A stretch of DNA of 64,000 nucleotides, taken from contig NC_039362.1 of the NCBI RefSeq assembly GCF_003573695.1, positions 11,955,630 to 12,019,629 on the forward strand. The letters are read 5' to 3'. Positions within the stretch are counted from its first letter, which is position 1, and every line of letters begins with the position of its first letter. Below the pieces are notes generated by a model, which was not told the DNA's origin, did not search any database, and was given only the letters and a program-made list of their open reading frames with translations. Source of the DNA: Papaver somniferum (lineage: Eukaryota > Streptophyta > Magnoliopsida > Ranunculales > Papaveraceae). Positions 49,030-61,830 of the stretch are shown here, piece after piece. The position numbers and the translations under genes were made by a program.

Positions 49030-52000
49030 TGTTGGTGGGGGAAAACGATTTGTTGGTTTTTGCGAAATTAAAGAGTCGACCGTGTGGAGACTCCTTGAAC
49101 CGAGCAAAATGTTGAACCTCATACAGATGCACTGCAAGAAGGGAGTGCTTTAAGTTCGAGAGATCAATCTGTAAGACTCCGGCCTAAACCAAGAACAATG
49201 GCCGTTCCAGAGTCAATTCGGTCACAAGAGAGGATGGGTTGATCTGTAGGAGGGAAGCTGAGAAATGCGTGAGATCAATGGTGATCTGAGATTGTAGGTG
49301 TGTTGTGAATTCAACGTGAAAATGTTCTGAATGATTGAATTTTTCTCAATTGAGAGTAATTTCTGTGAGTTCGTGTAGACGAAAGATTGTCTGTATGAAC
49401 TTTGATGAGAAATTGCTCATTTTGGAGAATGTTGTTCGATTGTTCTAAAAAACCTCCTTCTTCAATCAGGATTCAGAGACATTTTATAATGCCGGAGTTG
49501 AAAACATCATGATCCCATGAAGTGTGACAGTTGCTGGAATCAGAGAGTGGGAAATAGGGAAATCGTGTTAAAACCAATTACTCATCGTGCGGAGACTTGG
49601 TTAACTTTCCACCCACTACTTTGCTGACTCTTCCAACTGATTGCACGACTTGCTCACATTCTCGTCGTGGGTGAACACACGTGTCGTAGACCGCCAGAAC
49701 AAAACCCTAGTTAATATCCCCCCATGTGACACGATTGAAATCTCGTGATTGTGGAGTCAGTTGCTGACTTTATGGGACGATGAGTCCATGTAGCGCTGAG
49801 TTGAACATGATTAACAAACGTTTCGAAACTCATGAATTTAATGCGTGTGCTGAGACGAGGTATCATTATAACCTAAGACGAGCAAAACTGTGTTGCTAAA
49901 TTGTTGAATATTGGTAGTTGAACCAATATTCTTTGATTTGAGCAAATATTGCTAGTCTGAGCGAATATTGCTAATTGAATAAATATTTCCGGTTCGAGCG
50001 AATATTGCTAGTTCGAGCAAATATTGTTCTTTTGATGAATTGTTGGTAGCTGGACCAAATAAAATATTAATTTAAGTTACTGACTGCTGGGTCGAGCAAA
50101 ATAAATATGAATATCAATCATGGAATCAACATAAAATTATCAGAGTGTTCGAATCTGCACAGAATCACGTTTCTGCAGAGCTCAGGATTCAAAACCCTAA
50201 TTTTACCGAAATGATGATTTATTGCAAATCAACACGGGACCGACTACATGGGATGACGGGTTCACCATATAACGCCCGATGCTCGAATGAGCAAAAAATA
50301 CCAAAGTCTCTTGAGGACCAGTTGGTGAAAGAATGATTTGATGCTGGTTTAATCATTTACTGAAATAATGCTCGTGTGAGCAACAAATCATAAAAACTGA
50401 TGTAGAAAATGTGAGGGGCCGACCAAGAGGTCATGAGACCGTCTCTTGATGGTCATGGAACCAATAGATGGTCGTTTGAGCGAACTTCCAATCTTTGGAA
50501 AGAATTCGAACCTAATATGAGCAACTGAGCAAATTAGGTTAGAATCATTAAAACATGCGGGGCCAGCTGTTTGCAAGCCTCAGGGTCACCCTTGGTCGGT
50601 CAAGGGGATGTGCCCGTGTCACCATAGTGTCTGTGCTTCAGTCCTGAGAATTTTGATATTTTCTGATGCACGTTTGAGCAACATTTGGAAAGAAATATAT
50701 GCAGAATCCATGGTTTTGCTGAAACCGGCAAAAAATACATGAGATGATGAAAATAATAAATAAACAAGGAATCACAAGGTGTGGGACCGGCTAGGGCATG
50801 GCCGGCCGGGTGACACGCGGTCCCACATGCTTTTCCCAGTTTTATATTATTTTATGTATTTTTCTCTGATTTAAGGGAAATTCCATGAAACTTGAGAGTT
50901 TGGCGAAATTAGGGAACTTCCATGAGATGAGAGACATAAATTAAAATATAAAATAGGGAATGGGAGTGTGGGACCGGAAATGGTCGTGGCATGGCTGGAA
51001 GGCCAATGGACGCGGACCCCAAGGCACTCTTCCCAATTTTATGTAATTTTGATGATTTTAGATAATTTTTCATAAAATCAAAGGGATTTGTTGAAAACCA
51101 AGATATTTTGTTGAAATCAGGGAGTTTTCATGAAATCAGGAAACCAAACACCAAATAATAATAAAATAATGGGCGTGTGCGACCGGCTAGGGCATGGCCA
51201 GCCGGCTAGAGCCCGGTCTCACAAGTTTTCCTAATTTTTTAATATTTTCCATGATTTTAGAGAAAATACATGAAATTAGGTAATTTTAGGGAAAATTCAT
51301 AAAATCAAGGAATTTTCATAATTTGAGAAGGAATAATAAAATAGTGGGACGTGAGGTGTGGGACCGCCCACGGCCAAGGCATGACCGGCCGGCCGGCGGT
51401 CCCGCGACACCTTTCCTTAATTTTATTATTATTTGATAAAATCATGTGATTTAGATAAAAATACATGAAATTAGGTAATTTTCATGATTTTAGGGAAAAT
51501 TCATAAAATCAAGGAATTTTCATAATTTAAGAGAAATAATAAAATAATGGAGACGTGAGGTATGGGACCGGCCACGGCCAAGACATGGCCGGTTGGTGCT
51601 CGGTCCCGCGACACCTTTCCCTAATTTTATTATTTTTTGATAAAATCATGTGATTTAGATAATTTCTTTGAAATAAAGGAAATTTACTCGAACGAGAGGA
51701 TTTTCATGAGATCGTGAAAATAGTAAAAACATGGTAAAATATAAAATTGGGCGCGGGACTAGTCACGGCATGACTGGCCGGCTGGTGAGCCTAGTCCCTT
51801 GGCGCTTTTGTTTAATATTTTATTATTATTTTCCCTTCCAATTTTGCATAGGTTCCTCATTCGTTCGTATTTTTGAAATGCTCGTTCGTGCATTCAAAAT
51901 GCTGGTCTGTGCATTATCTTCTAATCACACTTGCACCATTTTTGTCAGGGCTTATTCGATGCTCAGATGCATGTTCCGTTGAATATTTATTACTAACCTG

Positions 52001-52718
52001 TGGAATTCTGCTGGGAAGAACCATAGATTGAAGTAACGAAATATAACGAGGAATCGTAGAATATTGCTGAATATTTAGGCGATTAATTGACGACTCGTAG
52101 AATATTGCTAGATATTCAGACGATGGCTCGTAGAATATTGCTGGATATTCAGACGATTTAAGATAATTCATTGCTGGCTCTATACTAGAAGGGCTTCCTG
52201 TCTAGGAGCATTAATTATCTGAGGGTTGAGCAATATGAACTTACTGGAGTGTCATATTCCTCTTGCATAGTCGGGGAAAATCTGGCTACATCCCGAAGAC
52301 GTTAACGCTCTATACTAGCAGACATGCTATCTAGGAGCCGCCCAATCTTTCAATTCTATACAGTATGAGATGTGTCGTGGCCTCAACTGAGAGACTGCAC
52401 ATCTTCATCTTCTCTGAGAGACTTTCTCCATCAGAGGTGGAATGATCTTTCATGCTTAGAGACATGAGTCTCGATACTCATCTGATTTCCGGATCCGGAG
52501 TAATTATTGAAATTGCTCAGTATTCATGAGATGTGCAGTGGCCTCAGCTGAGAGACTACACATCTACACGTACTCTGAGAGGCAGTCTTCTCAGTCAGAG
52601 ATTTATGACATGAGCTTTCATGCTTTAATGAGAGACATGAGTCTCAATACTCATCCGGTTGCCGAATCTGGAGTATAGTTTTACAATTCTACCCTTTTTC
52701 AAAAATCCACCATCTAAA
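49030..52718 (-). mobile_element. 5' LTR of element A (3.69 kb)
   Basis: Partner of 7667-11359. Its first bases (- strand) are TTTAGATGGTGG at 52718 and its last are CCAACA at 49030. It is followed, outside, by CCTTC (52719-52723), the complement of GAAGG at 11360-11364. A TATA box lies on the - strand at 49482-49488. It carries the same hairpin units as the other LTR. Confidence 0.88.
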
Positions 52719-52723
52719 CCTTC

Positions 52724-55231
52724 GACTCGTAATCCTCCTCAGACCAACAGTTTCACCACATATGAGGAACCAGTGGAACAGGAAGTTGCACATTTGATCG
52801 AAAATTTATATGAACTCTTATACTTCTCTAAGGAGCAACGCACGGACACATTTTCTGCACTCAGCCAGATATCGTCCGATGTACAAATAACTTCACCAAC
52901 CCCAGTAGTTGAAGAAGTTTCTTTGATGACTGGACATTCAATCGACAACATCACTTTTGGAGAAGAAGATCACATGGCAGACGAAGGGCACAATCACGTG
53001 TTGTACGTGACTGGCTTCATCAAAGGCACCGAATTTAGAAGAGCTCTCATCGACACCGGTGCTTCCACCAACATTTTCACTATGAAAACTCTTAGAATGG
53101 CCAGATTCCCGTGAGGTAAAATCATTCGCCATCCCATCTTAATGACAGGGTTTGAAGGAAGCCGAATCCACACATATGGATACGCATACATAGATTTGAG
53201 GGTGGGACCAATTCAATCAAAGGTGAAATTCCACGTGATCGAACAAGAACCTGACTACCACATGATACTTGGGCGACCTTGGATCCATGACAACAAGTTG
53301 GTTCCATCAACCTACCATCAATGCATGAAGGGTTTACTCAATAAAAAGATCGTCCGCATAGCTGATTCATCATCTCCGTATGCTCTGTCCTACGATGCAG
53401 AATTCATCGAGTCTCAGAGAAGCGCCCCTGAACCTCCTAAGAAAATCTACACTACTCCTTCCAAGTTGGAAGGCTATTGAGGCATCTGCGGCATCATCAC
53501 CATCTTCAGAAGTAGAACCAGTCAAGTCACCTGCTACACGGGTCAAACGCCTAAAAGATGAAACTACGATCCCAGGATCCAATTTTATGACCACTCATGA
53601 CGCATAATGAAGGGTCATTTACCGGCGACGCAAAGATTAGCAATTAATAGGGGAGATTGATCAAGAGTCTCCACGCACTGGTGAATCGTGTCAGAATGAA
53701 CAACCACCTGAGGATGAAGTTCAGGAAGCTCCACAGCAGTTGCAAGATGACACGAATTCTACCATTGATGATCTTGAGACAGTTAACATCGGCACAGAGG
53801 AAGATCCAAGACCAATCTTAATCAGTTCTGCGCTATCACCGGAAGAGCGTATAGGCCTGGTAGAGTTACTGAAGGAGTATCGGGATATATTTGCTTGGAC
53901 GTATGAAGAAATGCCTGACCTGGATGAAAAACTGGTCACTCACCGTCTACATATCATTCCCGGCTCCAAGGCTGTCAAACAACCACCCAGGCAGTTCAGG
54001 CATGAGGTCGAGGAGCAAATCAAGGACGAAATTCAAAAATTGCTGGTAGCGGGATTTATCAAGCCTATTCAGCATCCAACCTGGCTGGCTAACGTCGTCC
54101 CAGTTAAGAAGAAAAATGGTCAAATCAGATGCTGTGTAGATTTCAGAAACCTAAATAAATGCTGCCCGGAGGATGACTTTCCTTTACCCAACATTGATAT
54201 GCTCGTTGATGCGACCAACGGCCACGATATGTTCTCATTCTTGGATGGTTACAGTGGGTACAACCAAATTAAAATGTTCGAACATGATGCCGCCAAGACC
54301 GCATTTCGCACTCCCATTGGGAATTTTCATTAAAGCGTGATGCCCTTTGGGTTGAAGAATTCTGGCGCCACCTACCAGCGAGCCATGATAGCAATATTTC
54401 ATGCTATAATGCACAAGCAAGTAGAGGATTATGTTGACGATTTCGTGGTGAAATCGAAAGCTCGAACATCCCATCTAGAAGTTCTGAGACAAGTCTTTGA
54501 AAGATGCAGAGAATACAAGTTGAAGATGAATCCTCCAAAATGCCTTTTGGAGTTTCTTTTGGAAAGTTTCTGGGATTCTTGGTCACTGTCGAAGGGATCA
54601 AAGTCGATCCGGACAAAGCGAAATCCATCTCCACCATGCCTCCTCCACGCACTGTGAAGGAACTGCAGAGATTCATGGGAAAGGTGAATTACATCAGACG
54701 CTTCATGCCAGGATTGGCTCAACTTATCTCTTCGTCACACCTCTGCTGAAGAAGGGAGCGAGTTTCACGTGGACGGATGTTCAGCAAGAAGCATTTCAGA
54801 AAATACAACAGATACTTTTATCACCTGCAGTCATGAGGTCTCCAGTGCAGGGTCGACCGTTGATATTATACACAGCCTCCAGTGATGTTGCTATTGGAGC
54901 ACTACTGGCTCAAGAAGACGAAGAAGGCGTCGAGCATCCAATTTACTATTTCAGCCGAACCATGAAGGATGCTCAACTCAGATACCCGAAATCTGAAAGA
55001 GCATGCCTGGCGTTAGCTCATGCAATGCAAAGATTCAGGCATTATTTACTATCCAACAGAGTTGTGCTTGTATCCAAAGCTGATCCCATAAAGTTTTTAC
55101 TCTCAAAGCCCGCTCTGATAGGAAGACCTGGAAAGTGGATGCTTTAGATGTCGGAATTCGACATAGTATGTGTTTCCCCTAAAGCAATCCAAGGTCAAGC
55201 AGTAACAAATTTACTAGCAGCGTTCCTAGGA
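52724..55231 (+). pseudogene. Element B pol, first part: protease, RT, RNase H
   Basis: It begins inside gag (NPPQTNSFTTYEEPVEQEVA), continues into protease (LIDTGASTNIFTMKTL, about 53050), RT (53740-54470: VPVKKKNGQIRCCVDFRNLN; YVDD near 54435) and RNase H (LILYTASSDVAIGALLAQED, about 54860). Stops at 53114, 53480 and 54333 and frameshifts near 54545 and 54740 inactivate it. It is cut at 55236 by element C. In the corrected order its 5' end lies at 11365-12027 on the far side of element A. Confidence 0.9.
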
Positions 55232-55236
55232 GAAGA

Positions 55237-56803
55237 TGATTAAAGATTTTTGATGGGGTTGTAGTAAATAGGATTCGTTTCAGACTTGTGAAGGAAATGG
55301 AATTTTTAGATTTAATAAATATATACAAAAAATATTAACAATATGGGCAAGAGTACTGGGACTAAAGATTCAGACGTTTTTTTCTTCAAATGGTTCAGAA
55401 ATTAATTCCAGCAATTATAGTTCAAAAACAAAACAAATATTAACTCTAGTTTATTGCCAAGATAGATTTTATAAAATATTACTTGTATTTCTTAAGCATG
55501 GCATATCAAAAATCCCTAGGACTAAGCATACTCTATCAAATGAAATCACAAGTAATTAATTTAAAATCTTAATTCAATTAAAATTAGTGCAAAAAGTAAA
55601 TAAAAGAATTAATGAAATTACCACATGGATGAAATTCGACCTCCTCCGTCGTCCCAGTGTTGGGTTTAGCTCATTATGATAAAAACACGCTCAAAGTATT
55701 TATTTATTGCTCAAAGGGTGTTTACAAGGATGAAAAATGGAGATGAAATAATAAAACAGTGAATGTGCGACCCACAGAAAGCGTCCAGAATGAACGACAC
55801 AGAAGAAGTGCTATTGTTATTGTAGCTCTAAGACCCACGCATGTGAGTCTGTTTCACTGTTGATAAACGACTGCTGGTGCAGGTCCGTTCTTCGTGTTCT
55901 TCATGTTCATCAGCAGCAGCAGCAGCAGTAGAAACCGAGTTTGGGAAAACTCGAATTTCTTCTTCTCTGGCTCTCCTCAACCTCCCAGACTCTCGACCCC
56001 CATTCTCTGTGATACCAGAAATCTATTTATACTCCTCAGCCTCATTTAATCACGCCATAACTCAAGATAATTCTCTCTTTACTCGGCTTAAAGAGAAAAT
56101 AGTTTTTGGATATTTTCTTTCTTTAATTAGCTCTCCACGCGCTGAAATGATGTAGAAACACTCCAAACATGATCTTACACGCTGTAGAATTGATTCAACA
56201 CTCTCCAAACACATGAGTACACGTCTAAATTTGATGTGATCGTGTGATACTCATTTCTTGAACGTGCTTCCTGATTTTTTGATTGCGATGATTCTCTCCA
56301 AACACATGAGTACACGTCTAAATTTGCGATGATCTATCCTAACACCCAAAATGTCTTCCTCTATCCATATCACAAATACCCATTGAAAATCAGAGGTTTA
56401 ATCGAACTCTAACCCCTCCAAAAATCGATCGACCCAACTGCCAGTGAGAAGAAATATTTTCCCGCCTTTTTCCAAAATTTGAATTATGAGAAGAAAAGTG
56501 TCCTCCCCCTAATCCTGTACGGGTGTCCCTTTAGCAATTGGGGTGGAAATAGTAATTTTGGGATGGAAATAGTAATTTTTCTGGGTTCCTCCGGTACATT
56601 TCTGGGACACTTCTGGTGCATTTATGAGGTGCCTCCGGTACATTATCCTGGGGTGTAAAACACTACTTTTCGAGCTCATTTCGCCGCAAATGCTTATTTC
56701 TCTAAAAACATCTACAAAAACACAAAATAACACAATAAGTACTTAATCGAGTCTAACAATACAAAATATTGAAAACAAAATAGACACATAAATGCGTCTA
56801 TCA
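55237..56803 (-). repeat. Element C 3' LTR
   Basis: 1567 bp, about 97% similar by eye to the LTR at 60270-61825. It includes a (CAG)n run near 55910 and a TATAAATAG box on the - strand at about 56025-56033. Confidence 0.92.
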
Positions 56804-56818
56804 AATACCCCCAAACTT
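56804..56818 (-). promoter_or_regulatory. Polypurine tract of element C
   Basis: On the - strand AAGTTTGGGGGTATT directly precedes the 3' LTR start TGATAGACGC. The TTTGGGGGTA form is common in plant Ty3/gypsy elements. Confidence 0.8.
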
Positions 56819-58582
56819 ATTATTTGCTAGTCCTCGAGCAAAACTAATAAAAAATAAATAAAACCGAGTTAATCTCGGGAGGGTTTACCAGAGGTGTGCC
56901 CACAAAACCATTACTTCTAATTGGTCAAAAGTATCCAAAGAGCTATGAGGACATACATATTCTCAACCTATCTCCAAGTAACTAGAATGCCAGAGAAATT
57001 AAGGGTGTCAGCTCTAAAGCTAACTGAAGAAAAGGGGAGACACATCCACACGACTGCTAGATAAAGAGATATCCGCTACACAGCTAGATAAACATTGTAA
57101 GATGCGTCCCCTGCTTTACAGCTGGATAAGATTAGGAGAGAGATAAAAATGAGAGGGACATCTGCTACACAGATGGACTAATTACGTGTGATGAGTTAAA
57201 CCAGTGCTAGAAAGATTTTGTGCCAGATTGAAAGCAGACTAACAAAGCAACCAAAATGCATCTTTCTTCGACTCTCTCACAGTGCTCATAAGAAATAACG
57301 TCTTCTTCGGTCTTCAACTGTTGATGATAAACTCTCGAACCTCATAGAACCTTCACAATTAACTTTTATCTTCGATTTCTTGCTAAATTTCTTCTTCCCT
57401 ATGGCCTTATTGAACAAAAAGAACGTAATGATGTTTCATTTTTTTTTTTCATTTTTTTTTACATGGTCATGAGAGAAGGACTTTCAAAACTTGGATCTTC
57501 ACAACTTGTGATGTCTTGGTATCATGGATTCTACCAACTTATATCATTTGCTCTTATAAATTCAACTTTGATTTTTGAATTATTCTCTTCTATTGTTGCT
57601 TCTAAACCTAAAACGTCTTCACTTTCTTCATAGATTTTGATGTCGCTCCGCTTGTTGATGATGATAAGTTTCTGCTGAGAGGGTCGCAATCCAGTAACTA
57701 AGACTACATTGTGAGGTTGCTTTGTCTTTCTGGAATTTCCCTGACCTACTTCCCTTTCCATCATGTATGGTTAGGTCCATCACGGTTACCCTCTAAAAGG
57801 AACAAGTTCTCTCCTGAATTTCAAGGATCTCAATGTCTTTTTCTCTAATGTCTCAATAAGTTGTTATCTCTAGCATTCCAATTTCTATCTTTTCGGTGAG
57901 AAACAATATGTAAACTTATCTAACCGGATACCATGTGACGCTAGAAGTTTCAAAAGTGCAACTAAAAAGTTTCTCCCATACCCCCAAACTTAAATCTAAC
58001 ATTGTCCTCGATGTTCTAAAGATAAAATTAAAAGCATGAACAAGGAGAAACTGTTACCAATGAAGCAAAAGAGATAAGGAAAGATATTACCATGTCGCAT
58101 GAATATTGGGTTACCTCCCAAGAAGTGCTAAGTTTAAAGTCTTCAGCCAGACTTAGAATTGGTCAACTCGAACCACAAAGTAACAGTCGAAATAATTGTG
58201 GGTCTTCAAAACCAAATAGAGCTGACCATATGAAACTGCAGTGAACCAAGAAAATGGACAAGAATAACATGCCCTTACCTAGTTTCCTGAAAACTATCGC
58301 TAATTGCGGTTCAGTTTCAGGTTCTATGAAAGGGTCTAAATAGAATATTTTCATTGACTGCGTTTCTTCATAGATAGGATCTGAATCACTAGGTCTTAGA
58401 GTCTGTAAAAACTCAAATACGAACTTAGAATCACGAAGTAATAACCTAAATAATTGCGGATCCTCTAAGTCAATCAGATATGACTTACAAAGTTGACCAC
58501 AGTGAGAGTAGTGGTCATTTTTAGGAAAATGTGTCGATTTTATTAACCTAAAGTACTTAGGGTTAGTCTCAGAACTTAATAT
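56819..58582. other. Element C interior downstream of its ORF
   Basis: Only short frames are seen on the - strand. One of them (58354-58163) contains LVHCSFIWSALFGFEDPQLF, a phrase I associate with many plant retroelement-derived hypothetical proteins. A related degenerate copy follows (58440-58530). No RT, RNase H or integrase is present. Confidence 0.6.
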
Positions 58583-59824
58583 TCAACTCATTTGAAACGT
58601 TCCCACAGTTGTAAGAAAACTATTTGGTGGGAAAACAAAGTCAATCTGGGTATCATAGCCTGGGTTAACGACATCAACCAGAGGATGGGTTTCTAACGAC
58701 TGAACTTCTTCCTGGACATCATTAGGTTCGGGAAAACGAGTATGAAGGTAATATTGTAAAATTGTCGAGGCAAAGATATCAAGTCCTAAGTGAAGGGACT
58801 TTCTAAGAATTAAAGCACACGGAGAATGATAATCACCCCCAAACTTAGAGTTTTCTGTGTTTCTAGAAAGACTAGTCACAACTTTCCTAATTTCTAGGTC
58901 ATCAAATTCCTGGAAATGGTCAATTGATTCTTCTAAGTCTGGTTCATCCTCACTCATCTCGACGAGTTCATCTTCTTCGTCTAAGACTATTGTTTCTAAA
59001 TCGCTAGACTCTAAAACATTATTCTCAGAATAAACTCGTTCCTCTAAATCATTATCGGCTTTGTAAACAGGAAATACTACATCGTCCAAAACGAGGGTAT
59101 CTCTAGTCAAATCCTCGTCCTTTTGAATAGGTGAATAATTATTAAAATCATTTGGATTTGAACTAGAAATAATATTATCATTGTAAAGCTCAATTGGAGT
59201 AACCATTTCCTGATTACTATTCCTACATAAGTATGATTCTCCATCAACACTATCCTCATCATAATAACATGAAAAAGATCGAACCTCATCAAAACAAGTA
59301 GTGTTACCAATTCTAACCTCGTCATCTTGATTATGCAAATAACTATCCTCATTTTTAAGGGTATTATTGGAAACACTATATTGGAAAGTAAGATTATTTC
59401 GAGCAAGTCTTTCGTTCGTCTCAGCCATCAGCTTGAGAGATTCCTCTATAGAAAGTTCACTCATTATTGTAGTTCTTTCGTCTATAATTACACTATTCAT
59501 CTCAGCTAACTTACGCGTCGACTCAGCTAACTCCCTGAGGGACTCTTCTAAAGGAGGAATAGGAACACAGGGATCATAAAAAGGACTACTTTTCAGTAGT
59601 TTGATTGTATCCTCTAGAGACGAAGAACTAGTACTATAATCTTCTTGCTCGTAAGAACGATGCATGTGTGGATAGTAATTGGGCTCACCAGGGTATGACC
59701 CATATCCTTCCAAAGGATGGCGTTCCCAACCACTATTCCCAACATGGTCATAAAAAGGATGATGTCCATATTCAAATTCAGGTCGATAATCATTGTATTG
59801 GCTTCTATCATACCAGTTCGACAT
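58583..59824 (-). CDS. Element C single ORF, gag-position protein of unknown fold
   Basis: 413 residues from the ATG at 59824 (MSNWYDRSQYNDYRPEFEYG). The first 90 residues are Tyr/His/Gly-rich. About residues 65-150 carry two repeats of a helical ESLRELAE/ESLKLMAETNERLA type. The C-terminal half is acidic (DEEDELVEMSEDEPDLEES). There is no CCHC knuckle and no enzymatic motif. It is the only long intact frame in the element, despite the age implied by LTR divergence, and lies just after the primer site, where gag should be. It may be a structural protein, or a leader protein kept for RNA packaging (inference). Confidence 0.7.
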   Translation of the reverse strand: MSNWYDRSQYNDYRPEFEYGHHPFYDHVGNSGWERHPLEGYGSYPGEPNYYPHMHRSYEQEDYSTSSSSLEDTIKLLKSSPFYDPCVPIPPLEESLRELAESTRKLAEMNSVIIDERTTIMSELSIEESLKLMAETNERLARNNLTFQYSVSNNTLKNEDSYLHNQDDEVRIGNTTCFDEVRSFSCYYDEDSVDGESYLCRNSNQEMVTPIELYNDNIISSSNPNDFNNYSPIQKDEDLTRDTLVLDDVVFPVYKADNDLEERVYSENNVLESSDLETIVLDEEDELVEMSEDEPDLEESIDHFQEFDDLEIRKVVTSLSRNTENSKFGGDYHSPCALILRKSLHLGLDIFASTILQYYLHTRFPEPNDVQEEVQSLETHPLVDVVNPGYDTQIDFVFPPNSFLTTVGTFQMS

Positions 59825-59892
59825 TCTTAATTGCAAGGGAATTCTACACAATCACAAACAAGGCTGACTCGACCAAATCAAACCTATAAAAT

Positions 59893-59902
59893 NNNNNNNN
59901 NN
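59893..59902. other. 10-N gap in element C leader
   Basis: A short unknown run beside poly-T, probably an unresolved homopolymer. Confidence 0.95.
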
Positions 59903-60249
59903 TTTTTTTTATATAACCCTTCCGTAGGGTTTAAAATTAAAATAAATTATTCAAAATCCAGTCCAATGAAAAAAAATACAAAAAATAATAATAATAATTA
60001 CAAAATAAAATAAAAATGGAAAGTCTCTTAAAAAAATTAAAAAAAAAATAATTCTCTCTTTTTTTCCGTCTTTTTTTCTTTTTTTTTGCTTTGTCTTTTT
60101 TCCTTCTCTTTTAGCTTTAAGCTTTGATTCCAAGGTCTTTAGTATCCAACTTCAAAACTGTAATACAAAGACACAACCAAAGAGACGTAAAAAGAACAAA
60201 TGGAATAAAAAAAATAATAAAAACCTAAAAATTCTACCTAAGCACAAAT

Positions 60250-60269
60250 CCGCGTCGGCGGCGCCAAAA
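60250..60269 (-). promoter_or_regulatory. Primer binding site of element C
   Basis: On the - strand TTTTGGCGCCGCCGACGCGG follows the 5' LTR. TGGCGCCG matches the 3' end of plant tRNA-Asp (...CGGCGCCA), and the rest diverges. Confidence 0.65.
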
Positions 60270-61825
60270 TGATTAAAGATTTTTGATGGGGTTGTAGTAA
60301 ATAGGATTCGTTTCAGACTTGTGAAGGAAATGGAATTTTTATATTTAATAAATATATACAAAAAATATTAACAATATGGGCAAGAGTACTGTGACTAAAG
60401 ATTCGACAGTTTTTTTTTCTTCAAATGGTTCAGAAATTAATTCCATCAATTATAGTTCAAAAACAAAACAAATATTAACTCTAGTTTATTGCCAAGATAG
60501 ATTTTATAAAATATTACTTGTATTTCTTAAGCATGGCATATCAAAAATCCCTAGGACTAAGCATACTCCATAAAATGAAATCACAAGTAATTAATTTAAA
60601 ATCTTAATTCAATTAAAATTAGTGCAAAATGTAAATAAAAGAATTAATGAAATTACCACATGGATGAAATTCGACCTCCTCCGTCATCCCAGTGTTGGGT
60701 TTAGCTCATCATGATAAAAACACGCTCAAAGTATTTATTTATTGCTCAAAGGGTGTTTGCAAGGATGAAAATGGAGATGAAATAATAAAACAGTGAATGT
60801 GCGACCCACAGAAAGCGTCCCAAATGAACGACACAGAAGAAGTGCTATTGTTACTGTAGCTCTAAGACCCACACCTACGACCCACACCTGTGAGTCTGTT
60901 TCACTGTTGATAAACGACTACTGGTGCAGGTCCGTTCTTCGTGTTCTTCATGTTCATCATCAGCAGCAGCAGCAGTAGAAACCGAGTTTGGGAAAACTCG
61001 AATTTCTTCTTCTCTGGCTCTCCTCAGCCCCCTAGACTCTCGACCCCCATTCTCTATGATACCAGATATCTATTTATACTCCTCAGCCTCATTTAATCAC
61101 GCCATAACTCAAGATAATTCTCTCTTTACTCGGCTTAAAGAGAAAATATTTTTTGGATATTTTCTTCCTTTAATTAGCTCTCCACGCGCTGAAATGATGT
61201 AGAAACACTCCAAACATGATCTTACACGCTGTAGAATTGATTCAACACTCTCCAAACACATGAGTACACGTCTAAATTTAATGTGATCGTGTGATATTCA
61301 TTTCTTGAACGTGCTTCCTGATTTCTTGATTGCGATGATTCCAGCCAATTATGATCTATCCTAACACCCAAAATGTCTTCCTCTATCCATATCACAAATA
61401 CTCATTGAAAATCAGAGGTTTAATCGAACTCTAACCCCTCCAAAAATCGATCGACCCAACTACCAGTGAGAAGAAATATTTTCCCGCCTTTTTCCAAAAT
61501 TTGAATTATGAGAAGAAAAGTGTCCTCCCCCTAATCCTGTACGGGTGTCCCTTTAGCAATTGGAGTGGAAATAGTAATTTTGGGGTGGAAATAGTAATTT
61601 TTCTGGGTTCCTCCGGTACATTTCTGGGACGCTTCCGGTGCATTTCTGAGGTGCCTCCGGTACATTATCCTGGGGTGTAAAACACTACTTTTCGAGCTCA
61701 TTTCGCCGCAAAGGCTTATTTCTCTAAAAACATCTATAAAAACAAAAAATAACACAATAAGTACTTAATCGAGTCTAACAATACAGAATATTGAGAACAA
61801 AATAGACACATAAATGCGTCTATCA
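60270..61825 (-). repeat. Element C 5' LTR
   Basis: 1556 bp. A TATA box (TATAAATAG) lies on the - strand at about 61071-61079. It differs from the 3' LTR by scattered substitutions and small indels, including loss of a 43-bp direct repeat present near 56290-56325. Confidence 0.92.
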
Positions 61826-61830
61826 AAAGA

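Larger units (their letters stand above)
55237..61825 (-). mobile_element. Element C: non-autonomous LTR retrotransposon inserted in element B pol
   Basis: Two direct LTRs (55237-56803 and 60270-61825) surround a 3.5 kb interior with a single sizeable ORF and no pol. Ends are TGAT...ATCA. The flanking 5-bp target copies are GAAGA (55232-55236) and AAAGA (61826-61830), one mismatch. Uninterrupted element A shows the empty site (GAAGATTCC). Orientation is - : primer site next to the right LTR, polypurine tract next to the left. It belongs to the LARD/TR-GAG type of deletion derivative. Confidence 0.92.
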
